Below, one piece after another: positions 16,851 through 27,400 of a DNA stretch of 64,000 nt. The notes beneath the pieces were generated by a model that searched no databases, was not told where the DNA came from, and was given only the letters and a program-made list of their open reading frames with translations. The stretch spans positions 18,198 through 82,197 of the forward strand of contig NZ_SSMQ01000057.1 in assembly GCF_005144585.1 (NCBI RefSeq), read 5' to 3'. Position 1 is the first letter of the stretch; the number at the start of each line of letters is the position of its first letter. This DNA comes from Polyangium fumosum (GTDB lineage Bacteria > Myxococcota_A > Polyangia > Polyangiales > Polyangiaceae). The translations under genes were made by a program, and so were the position numbers.

Positions 16851-17729
16851 TCAGCCTTCCCAGGGCGCTTTTGCGTCGCCCATTCCGACATGCCGCCGAA
16901 AGGCGAGGTGCAGCGCCTGCGTATGCGCGCCTGGTTTGCCGCTGCCGATCGGCGCGCCGTCGACCACGACGACGGGCAGGATCTCGCGCAGGCTCGACGA
17001 CAGGAAGACCTCGTCCGCCGTGTGTACGTCCTCCGGGACGAGCGGGCGTAACGTGACGGAGAGACCTGCCTCGCCCGCGATCGCGAGGATGTGCGCGCGC
17101 GTGATGCCCGCGAGGATCCCCGCCTCTTCGGGCGGCGTGATCAGGGTTCGTCCTTGCACGACAAACACGTTGGAGGTCGTACCTTCGACGATCTGTCCCG
17201 CCGTGTTGAGGATGAGCGCCTCGTGCGCGCCGACGTCACACGCCTTGCGGATCGCGAGCACGCTGGCGAGGTAGTTGCCGACCTTGGCGCCATGCGCGGC
17301 GTCGCAAGCGCGCTCGGTGCGATGCGTGATGACGGAGACGCCGTCGCGGTACATCGCCGCCGGGAGGAGCTTGAGCGGCTCGACGAGGATCACGCGCAGC
17401 GGATGCGTCGCGAGGCGCGGATCGAGGCCGGGCGGGCCGGAGCCACGTGTCAGCGTGGCGCGTACGTAACTCTCGGGGTTCGCCGCGGCCGCGAGGGCAC
17501 GTTCGATCTCGGCGGCAAACGCAGGCGGATCGATCGGCATGGGGATGGCGACCTGCGCGGCCGATCGTTCGAGGCGCCGGACGTGTTCGTCGAGCGCGAA
17601 GGGGCGGCCGCCGTAGGTGCGGATGGTTTCGAAGACGCTGTCGCCGTAGAGGAAGCCGCGGTCGTAGACCGAGACCTTGGCGTCCTCGGGCGCGTGGAGC
17701 CTTCCGTCGATGCAGGCGATGCGGCGCAT
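16851..17729 (-). CDS. Class IV (branched-chain / D-amino acid type) aminotransferase
   Basis: 292 residues from MRRIACIDGRLHAPEDAKV. The class IV fold is clear: VYDRGFLYGDSVFETIRTYGG near the N-terminus, the PLP lysine in GAKVGNYLASVLA, EALILNTAGQIVEGTTSNVF, and TPPEEAGILAGITRAHIL. Members are IlvE, D-alanine aminotransferase and aminodeoxychorismate lyase PabC; the motifs seen do not separate these securely. The frame extends to 17933, but that part overlaps the acyltransferase and is not family-like. It is the last gene after the giant TPR and DUF374 genes on this strand. Confidence 0.9.
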   Translation of the reverse strand: MRRIACIDGRLHAPEDAKVSVYDRGFLYGDSVFETIRTYGGRPFALDEHVRRLERSAAQVAIPMPIDPPAFAAEIERALAAAANPESYVRATLTRGSGPPGLDPRLATHPLRVILVEPLKLLPAAMYRDGVSVITHRTERACDAAHGAKVGNYLASVLAIRKACDVGAHEALILNTAGQIVEGTTSNVFVVQGRTLITPPEEAGILAGITRAHILAIAGEAGLSVTLRPLVPEDVHTADEVFLSSSLREILPVVVVDGAPIGSGKPGAHTQALHLAFRRHVGMGDAKAPWEG

Positions 17730-17749
17730 GGTCGTCGCCCGAGAGCGTG

Positions 17750-18445
17750 TCACGGATCGGCGTCGAGCGCGCGCAGGGCGGCCTCGCGAGACGCATCGAT
17801 CGCGCGCGCGAGGGTGGTTCCGTCGAGGCCGCGTGGATCGAGCGGCGCGCCGAGCGCGACGGCGACACGCGAGAAGGGGCGGGGGATCTCGAACTTGTCC
17901 CACGTGCGCGCGAGGACCCACGCAGAGGAGCAAGCCGAGGCGAGCGGCACGACGAGGCCACCGGCGAGGCGAGCCGCGAGGATCGCGCCGACGCGATCAC
18001 CGTCCCCGCGCACGACGCCACGCGGGCCGCGGGGTCCGTCGACCGCGAAGGCCGCGTCATGACCCTGTCGCATGCGGCGGACGATGCCCTTGAGGCCCAT
18101 CGCGCCGCCGCGCGTGGACGAACCTCGCTCGACGACGAGCCCGAGCGAGCCGAGCGCGCCCGTCTGGATCTCGCCGTCGTCGGAGAGGCTGACGAGCACG
18201 GCGGTGCGGCGTCGCTTGCGCCAGCGATGCAGGGCGAACTGCTGGCCGTGCCAGAAGGAGAGCACCCAGGGGGTGCCGTCGGTTCCGTCGAGGTCGGGGT
18301 GGGTGAGGAGGGAGAAGCGGACAGAGCGGAGGAAGGCGCGAGCGACGAGCCCTGCTGCGTAGCCGAGGGCTCGTCGCCGCGTATTCGGCGCTTGGGGGCT
18401 ACGCCCGAGCAAGTCGGGCTTTGCCCCCAAGCCCCCGGCGGTCAC
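17750..18445 (-). CDS. DUF374-family lysophospholipid acyltransferase
   Basis: 231 residues from a GTG at 18445 that overlaps the stop of the giant TPR gene (GTGA). Family landmarks are VLSFWHGQQFALHR with the catalytic-type His, VSLSDDGEIQTGAL, VVERGSSTRGGAMGLKGI and FAVDGPRGPRGVVRGD. DUF374 proteins belong to the LPLAT superfamily and act at the inner membrane on lipid A or phospholipid precursors. The N-terminus from GYAAGLVARAFLRSV is mildly hydrophobic. It ends 20 bases before the aminotransferase start. Confidence 0.87.
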   Translation of the reverse strand: MTAGGLGAKPDLLGRSPQAPNTRRRALGYAAGLVARAFLRSVRFSLLTHPDLDGTDGTPWVLSFWHGQQFALHRWRKRRRTAVLVSLSDDGEIQTGALGSLGLVVERGSSTRGGAMGLKGIVRRMRQGHDAAFAVDGPRGPRGVVRGDGDRVGAILAARLAGGLVVPLASACSSAWVLARTWDKFEIPRPFSRVAVALGAPLDPRGLDGTTLARAIDASREAALRALDADP

Positions 18446-21400
18446 TTCTTCAGCTTGGCGAGCAGCTCCTTCGCGGGCGCGAAGTTCTTGTCGGCGTCGA
18501 TCGCGCGATCGAGCTGCTGGATCGCCTTCTTGTCGTCGCCCTGCGCGTGGAGGATCCGGCCGATGTAGTAGAAGGCCGCGGCCTTCGAGATCGGCGAATT
18601 CTCGTCGAGCTTCTGCAGGAGCAGGGCGCGGAAGGTCTTCTGCGCGCGCTCGAAGTGCGCGTCGCGCGCCGCCTTCTCCTCCGTGGCCTCGCCGAGCTCC
18701 ATCGAGAGCACGCCGAGGTCGCGCAGGATCGCGATCGAGCCCGGATCGATCTTGAACGCGATGTCGAGGTCCGCGAGCGCCTTCTCCTTGTCGCCTTCGG
18801 CGAGGTACGCCTTGGCGAGCCGGTGATGGATCGTCGCGAGCTCCTTCGAGCGACGGCCGCCGTACGACTCCACGATCTTCTGCAGCACCTCCGCGGCCTG
18901 CTTGCCGCGGCCCGAGGCGCTGTAGGCGTCGCAGAGCACGAGGAGCAGCTCCCGATCGCCGGGGGCGAGCTCCGAGGCCTTCACGAGCAGGTCCGCCGCG
19001 GCGCCCGGATCGCTCCGCTTGCCGAGGTGGATGTCCGCGGCCTTGCGGTAGAGCTGCACCTTCTGGCCCGCCTCGGTCGCGGCGTTGGCGTCGCCCTTCA
19101 CGAGGTCGGCAAGCTCGGCCCACGCCTGCTGCTTCTCGTAGAGCGCGTGCAGCTTCTTGCGGATGTCCGCGGCGCGCTCGTCGGCCTTGAGGCCGGCTTC
19201 GAGGACACGACGGACCGCCGCCTCGTCCTTGAGCGCCGTGTACAGATCCGCGAGGCGGAGCGACGTCTTGACGGCCTCTTCGCCGGTGGCGGAGGAGAGG
19301 ACCGTCTCGAGCGCCTTGGCCGCCTCGGCCTTGTCGCCCTTCTTCTCGTAGAGGCGCGCGAGCGAGAGCAGCGCGCCCTTGTGGTTGCCGTCGCGCTCGA
19401 GCACCGCCTTGTACGTCTCGATCGCCTTCGGGACGTTGTTCAGCCGGTTCTCGAAGACCTCCCCGAGGCGCACGCTGTAGACGAGCTCCGCGGAGAGATC
19501 GCCGCGCTCCTTGGCGAGGTCGATCTGCGTGTTGAGCAGCTCCGCCAGCTCGTCGTCGCGGCCCGACTTTTCGAGGAGCTGCGAGAGGAGCAGCGTGGCC
19601 TGCTCGTGGGTGCGCTCCTCGTCGAGGATCGCGCGCAGGTGCTCCATGGCCTCGCTCGTCGCGTCGAGCTTCTCGATGCAGATCCGCGCGCTCTCCAGGC
19701 GGAGCGTGGCGCGGGACGCAGGCGTCTCCGCGAGGTCCACGAGGCGCGAGAGGACGTTCAAGAGCTCCTTGTGCTTGCCGCCCTTCGCATAGAGCTCGCG
19801 GAGCGCGTCGGAGGCCTTCGCGTCGTTCGGCTCGTCCTCGAAGATCTGGCTGTAGAGGTCGAGGGCCTTCTTGTCGTCCGAGAGCTTCTCCCGGGCGACC
19901 AAGGCCGCGCGGTGCTTGAGCTCCCGGATTTTCTCGCCCTCGGCCGCGAGCTCGGCCTGGCGCACGAGGAGATCAAAGACCTCCTTCGAATCGCCCGCCT
20001 TGTCGCGCACCTTCGTGAGCTCCGCGAGGGCCCACGCGTCGCTGTCGTCGGCCTTGATCATGTCGCGGAGGATCGCCTCGGTGAGCGCGTCGTCCGCGAG
20101 CACGCCCTCGGCCAGGCCCTTCGCCTCGCGGCGCAGGTCGGAGGCGAGGTGGCCGAGGCCGTCGAGCGCGGCGAGGCGGCGCAGCGTGCCGACGAGGTCA
20201 CGCTCGCGGCCCGCCGCGCGCTGCAGGCCCTCGATGTTGCGCAGGATCGTCTCGCTCGTCGGGTCGTGCTTGAGCGCCTGTTCGAGCGCGCGTTCGGCAG
20301 CGGCGTTGTCGGCGAGCTTGTCCTTGCGCCACTCGGCGATGCGCATCCACAGGTCGCGCGCCGCGTCCGTCGAGAGGTCGCTCTTCTCGGACACGGCCTT
20401 CTCCAGCGCGTCCGCGGCGCTCGCCCACCCGCCCGTGATCGGGGAGAGGCGCTCGAGCTCGGCGAGCACGTCGACGTCGGCCGGGTCGTCCTTGAGCGCG
20501 GCTTCGAGCGCGCCCTGGGCCGCCTTCGGATCGCCGGAGCGATCTTCGAGGACCTTGGCGAGATCGAGCCGGAGCCGCACGCGCTCGGCGGGCGTCCCGA
20601 CGAACCCGATGCGCTTCTCGTAGAGCTTCGCGAGCGCCGCGTGATCGCCCTGCGACTTGTAGACGCTCTCCAGGGCCTCGGCGGCCTCCTCGAAGAGCGA
20701 CCGCTCGTCGGTGAGCTTCTCCAGCGCCTCGCGCGAGGGCGCGTGATCGGGCGCCCGCTCGAGGGCCTGCTTCAGCGTCGCGAGGCCCTGCGACTTCTCC
20801 CCGAACGCCTCGATCTGGATCGTGGCGAGCCGATGGTGGAAGTTCGCCTGCTCGCGCTCGTCGGAGATCGCGGCGACGCGACGTTCGAGGACGTCGGCGA
20901 GCGCCTTGTTGTCCCCGAGCCGCGAGTAGAGACGGTCGAGGGCTTCGAGCAGCGCCGGCTCGTCGCCGGCTTGCTCGACCGCCTTCGCGTACGCCTCGAC
21001 GCTGCGCCGATCGTCCTTGAGCTTGTCCTCGGCGATGCGACCGACGCGCAGCCACAGGTCCTTCGCGATGACCGCGTCGAACGTCGCCGCCGCGCGCTGC
21101 GAGAGGGCGTCGCAGTAACGACCGAAGCCCTCGGAGCGCTCGGCGAGCCGCTCGATCTCGGCGTGGAGCTCGGGATCGTCCGGCGTGTCTTCGAGCGCGC
21201 GGAGCAGCGCGCCCTCGGCGGCGAGCGGCTTGCCGAGCTTCTCGTCTTCGACGATCGCGATCGCGCGGAGCGTGCGGGCGCGGTCGATGCCCTCGGTCTG
21301 CGCCTTGAGGCGCATTTCGAGGACGCCGACGAGCTCCTCCCAGCGCGAGGCCGCGCGGAGGACGGGCTCGAGGGCGTCGGCCGCGTCGAGGCGCAGCTCC

Positions 21401-24400
21401 TCGCGACCCTCGCCGATCGCGCGGATCGCCTTGATCGCGTGATCGTTCGTGGCGTCGTCGTCGAGCACGAGGCGGTAGTGTTCGAGCGCGTCCTGCGGGC
21501 TCGCGAGTTCGGCGGCGTAGAGATCGCCGATCGCGGTCCGGAGCTTGACGCGCGTCTCACGCGTGTCCGCCGTGCTCGCCTGGAGCTTCAGGTTGTCGAG
21601 CAGCTCGTCCCACATCTTCTCGGCGCGGTAGAGCCGTTCGAGCGAGGCGAGGACCGTCGCGTCCGAGGGCCGCGCATCGAGCGCCGCGTTGAGCGCGTTG
21701 ATCGCCTCCCGACGGTTGTCGAGGGACTTCTCGTAACGCTCGGCCGCGCGGACGTTGAGGTCGTACCGGAGGTCGGCCTCGCCCGAGCCCGCGAGTTCCA
21801 CGCGACGCGCGTAGAGCTCGACGAGGCGCTGGGCAGCGTCGCGCGGTTCGTAGAGCGGGATGAGCGCGTCGACCGTGACCGTGCTCTCCGGATCAAGTTC
21901 GAGAGCGCGCTCGTACGCCTTGATGGCGCCCTCCTCGTCGTCGAGCATCTGCAGCTTCGTCTCGGCGATCCGGCGCCAGATGGCGGCGTTCTCGTCGTCC
22001 GAAGCAAGCTCGCTCTTCTTTTCGAGGACCGCGATCAACGTCTGCCAGTCGGAGAGCAGCATCGACAGCATGTCGATCGCTTCGAGCGGATCACGCTCGG
22101 TCGGATCGAGCTCGCTGAGCCTCCGGTAGGCGCCGAGGGCGCGCCGCGGATCGTCGACCTTCTCGTCGTAGACCTTGGCCACGGCGAGCAGGAGCTCGCG
22201 CTTGACCACGTCGTCGGTCGTCTTCTCGATGCCCTGCTCGTAGCTCTCGCTGAGCCGCTCCCAGGCGCCCAGCATCGTCGCGAGGCGCTCGAGCTCGGCG
22301 CGCGTCTCTCCGTCCTCGGGGTCGAGGGCGAAGGCCGCGCGCATCGAGCGGAAGGCGAGGCTTCGATCGTTGCCGCGCGTCTCCCAAAGCTGCGCGGTCT
22401 CGCGCAGCACGGCGACCTTCTCGTGCACCTCGCTCGCGAGGTGGTAGCGCTCCTCGTTCAGCTTCACGAGCAGGCGCCAGTCGTCGCTGCGCTCGTAGAG
22501 CGGGCGGAGGATCTCCACCACGCGCGCCTTGTGCTCCTCGTCGCGCGTGAGGGCTTCGAGTTCCTTGATCGCCTCCTGATGCCAGGGCACGTCGGTGACG
22601 ATCGCTTCGAGCTGATCGATCGCGGACGACGTGTCCTTGATCTTGTCGCGGAGCAGCCGCGCGAGCGCGAGGCGGTACGGCGCGCCAGCCTCGCCGTTCG
22701 CCGCGGCCTCGGCGCGCCGCAGGTAGAGATCGGCGAGGTCCTGATCACGGCCGAGCTCCGCGTAGAGCTCGGTCAGCGCGTCGAGCGCGCGCGCGTCGGA
22801 CTCGTCGACATCGAGGGCCGCCCGGTACGTCTCGATCGACTTCTCGGGCTGCTTGAGTTCGATCCGTTCGAGCCGCGCGATCGTGTGCAGCGCGTCGAGC
22901 CGCTCCTTGTCGTAGCGGTAGTCGAGCGACGAGCGGTAGAGCTCGACGCGCTCCTCGTGGCGGCGCTCCCGCACGAGCAGGCCGTCGATCGCGGAGAAGA
23001 GCTCGCGCGACTCGGGCTCGAACTCGTGCGCGCGCCGGTACCACTTGAGCGCGCTCGTGACGTCGTTCAGGTCCGCGTAGATCTCGCCCGTCCGGCGGCA
23101 AAGCTTGGCGCTCTGGCCGTCGTCGACCGTGATCTCGGTAAGCTCGGCCGAGTAGATCTCGGCGAGCCTCCGCTCCGCGCTCGCCACCTTCGCGAGGCGC
23201 TCGAGCTCGTGCCACACGCCCTCGTCGCCGAGGTCCTCGTGCAGGAGCTTCGCCACCGTCTCGAGGGCGGCCTTGTAGTCTTCGAGTTGCTCCTCGTGCA
23301 GCGTCGCCAAGCGCGTGAGCAGGTCGCGACGCTCCGACGGGTCCTCGCTCGCGGTGAGCCGCGCATCGAGGGCCATCTTCACGCGCGCCCAGTCGGCGCG
23401 ACGGAGGTAGACCGGCTCCAGCATCTCGCCCGCGCGCGCTCGGTGCGCCGGGTTCTCCGACGCTTCGAGCAGCGCTTCGAGTTCGCCCACCGCGCCCACG
23501 TGCGCCGCGTCGATCACGAGCGCCTCGGCGAGCTCGTCGAACGCGCGGGACACGTCTTCGAGCCGCTCGTGCGCGACCTTCGCGATCTTCACGCGGAGCT
23601 CGGCCGGCGCGCCCACCGCTCCATCGAGCTGACGCTCGTAGAGCTTGATGAGGTCCTCCCAGCGCGTCGACTCCTTGTAGAGCGTCTCCAGGGCGTCGAT
23701 CGCCTTCGGGTTGAGCTCGACGTCGAGCAGCGCCTCGTACGTCTCGATCGCGCCGCTCGGATCCTTCAGCGCGTCGCGCTGCAGCTCCGCCTGGCGGAAG
23801 AGGAGGCGCTTCTTCTCGACGTCGTCCGCAGCGTTGTCGACGCGCTGCCGGAGGATCTCGAGGAGGTTCGGCGCGTCGTTCGCCTCGCCGTAGAGCTCTT
23901 CGAGCGCCACCATCGCGCGGCGATCGTCGCTCCTCGCATCGAGCGCGTTCTTGTACCACTCGACCGCGAGCGCCTTGTCGTCGAGCTTCGTCCGGGCGAG
24001 CTCGCCGACGCGCAGCCGCACGTCCTGCTGCACGTCGCCGTCGAGGATCGAGTCCACGACCGAGCGGTAGAGCTCCGACAGCTCCGCCCACCGGCCCGTC
24101 GCCTTCGCGAGGCGCTCGACGGTCTCGATCCACTGCGCGACCTCGGGCTCGCCCGCGGCCTCGCGCACGCCGCGCACCGCGTACCCGAAGGCACGGCCGG
24201 TGTCGGTGAGCGGACCCTCCGCCGTGCGGAGCGCGCTCTGCAAGTTCGAGAGACGCTCGCCCGTGCTGTCCGCCGTCTCCACCTCGATCTCGAGGACGCG
24301 CAGGAGCTTCTCGCTGTCGCCGTCGGCCTCGTAGAGCGGGTGCAGGGTCTCGGCCGCGTCGCGCCGCGCCTCGGGATCCTCGAGCAAGGCTTCGAGCGCG

Positions 24401-27400
24401 TTCCTGCAGCGCGCGTTCGCCGGATCGAGGACGAGCGCCTGGCGGTACGCGTCGAGCGCGCCCGGCAGATCACTCTGGTGCAGGCGCCGCACGTCGCCGA
24501 GCCGCGCGAACAGATCGAGCCGCTCCTCGAGCTCGTTCGCGAGCGAGAGATGCACGTCGAGGGTGTCGGCGAGATCCGACCACCGCTCGGCCTTCTCGTA
24601 GAGCGCTTCGAGCGCCGAGAGCGTGGCCGGCTCGGGGCCGAACTCGTCGGAGACGTTGCGCCAACCGCTGATGGCGCCGGACACGTCGTCGAGCTTGCTC
24701 GCGAGCGTCTCGGCCGCGCGCACCATCGTCCGCTTGCGCTCGTTCGCGTCGTTCGAGAGCGTCTGCCGCGCCTCCAGGATGGAGACGAGCTCGCGCCACT
24801 CGCCCGTGCGCTCGTAGAGGCGTTCGAGCGCGGAGAGCGCTTCGAGGTCCTCCGGATCGTCCGACATGCGCGCGCGCCAGGCCCCGATCGCCTTGTCGGG
24901 CGCTTCGAGGACCGACTCGTACACTTCGCCGATGCGGCGGTAGAGGTTCTGGCGCCGTTCGAGGTCCTCTTCGAGGCGCACCTCGATGCCGAGCACCTCG
25001 GCGAGCGCCTCGTGCTTGCCCTTGCCCGTGTAAATCTCGGCGAGCGCCTGCGCCGCCGGGATCACCAGGTTCGGATCCGTCTCGTCGATCGAGAGGACAC
25101 GCCTGTAGACCTTCTCGGCCCGATCCAGGTCGCCCAGCATGTCCGCGCAGATCTGCGCGACGACCATAAGGATCTCGCCCTGGGTCGGCGGCGTGCTGCA
25201 CGCGTCGGCGGCCGCCGTGAGGACCGTCGCCATCTTCTCGTGCTCGGCGAGCCTGCGGCCGATGTCCACGAAGCGCTCGCGGACAATCGCGTCGTCGGGC
25301 TCGAGCGGGACGAGCTCGCTCAACGTGGCGAACGCGCCCGGGTCGTCGCGCAACCGGTCGTCACGCAGCGTGCTCACGCGGCGCAGAAGCTCGCGACGCT
25401 CGTGCTCCTCCGTCGCGCCTTCGCGCCGGATTTCGAGCACCCGCACGAGCTGACGCACCTCATCGCGCGCCTCGTACACGACCTCCAGCACGCGCGCGGC
25501 GCGCAGGCGCAGGCTGCCCACTTCGAGCAGACGCTCGACGAGCTGGCGCGCCTCCGCGTCACCCGGCCGTTGCTCCAGCACGCGCTCGAGGTGTTCGAGC
25601 GAGAGCGCCGGCTCGTGCAGGCGATCGAGGTAGATCCGACCGAGGCTCAGCTTGATGTCGGCCGCTTCCTCGTCGGTCGAGGTCTCCAGCCGCCGCTCCA
25701 GGAGCGCCGCGAGGTCCTTCCACCGCCCCTCGCGCTCGTAGAGCCTCTGCAGCGCGTCGAGCGCCGGCTCGTAGAACGCGTCGAGCGTGAGGATGCGCTC
25801 GTAGTAGCGGATGGCCTTCGCCGCATCGCTCATGATCTCCTCGGCGATCACGGCGACGTCGTTGAGCAGCGAGATCCGCGTCGTTTGATCCGGCGTGCCC
25901 TGCGCGGCCTTGTCGTAGAGCGCTTCGAGTTCGCTCCACCGCTCCGCGTTGGTGAGGATCTGCTTCAGGCGCGAGAACGCCCGCTCGTTCGTCGGGTCCA
26001 CCGCGAGCACGCGATCGAGGTAGGGCATCGCGCCCTCCGGATCGCCGAGCTGATCGTCATGGAGCATCGCCGCGCGCTCGCAGAGTTCGATCTCCACGTC
26101 GTCGGGCAGCTTCTTGTCGCTCTCGACGTTGCGCGCCGCGACGAGGTGCGTCCGGTACGCCTCGGCGAGGTCCGTCGGGCGACCGGCCCGCGCGGCGAGC
26201 TCGGAGGCCCGATCCCAGACCGTGAGCTCGCTCGAGAACTCGTTCAGCGCGCCGAGCACGACATCGAGCGCCGTGCCCACTGCGCGGAGCTTCTCCTCGT
26301 TGACGTCCGCGAGCTTGAGGAAGAGCGCGAGGCGCGTCGACGTGTCGGTCTCGGTCTCGAGCAACACCCGGAGCGCGTGCGCCTCGCGGCGCGCGTCACC
26401 CGTCTCGGCGTACTCGCTCGACAGCACCTGCGCCGCCTGCGCGCGCGTCTCCGGTTTGTCGAGCAAGCGCGCGAGGATGCTCACCGCATCCGCTTCGTGC
26501 GGGAGGATCTCCAGCGCGCGCACCGCCGCGTCGAACGCATCCACCGGCCGTTCGAGTTTCTCCAGGTACAACGTGGCGAGCTCGACCTCGCAGCGGCCGC
26601 GCTGCTCGCCGTCGGACACGTCGCGGTGACGTGCCACGACCTCGGCGCCCGCCGCCGCCTCGCCCGCCGCGATGAGCAGGCGCGAGAGAGCACGCAGCGC
26701 TTCCCCACGCGCGGGCGTCACCTCGACGACCTTGCGCAGGAGCAGGATCGCCTGCGCGTTGTCGCCGAAGACCTCCTCTTCGAGCGTCGCCCACTCCTCG
26801 AGGATCTCGGCGCGGGCCTCGCCCTCGACTTGATCGGCGCGGAGCTGGAAGAGCCAGCGCAGGTCGTCCTTCTTCTCGTTCGCGCGGAGCAGCGCGTCGA
26901 GCTCGCGGATCGTCTCCTCATCGGTCGGATCCGCCTCGACGAGCTCGCGGTACGTCGCCGCGGCCTCGTCCACCTTGCCGAGCTCGCGCGCGTACACCTC
27001 CGCGAGCCGGAGCTTCAGCGCGCGCCGCGTCGCGCCGTCGATCTCCTCGTCGCGCTTCAGCCGCGCCTCGACGGCCTCGACGAACGGACCCCACGAACTC
27101 GCCGCGCGCGACCACGCTTCGAGCAGCGACAGACCGTCCTCGCTCGCGTCGAGCTCGTAGGCGCGCCGCGCGTAGCCGAGCGCCTTCTGCTTATCTGCGA
27201 GCGGCCCGCCCGTCACTGCGGCGAGCTTGCGCAGCATCGAGACCTGCTCCTCCACGTCCGACGTGGCGCCGAGCAGGATCTCGTAGAGCGCGGGCAGACG
27301 CGCCCACTTCTCTTCCTTCTCGTAGATCGGCACGAGCGCCGCCGCCGCGCGCGCGTCGGTCGGCGACACGCTGAGGACACGCTCGTACGAGCGCACGGCC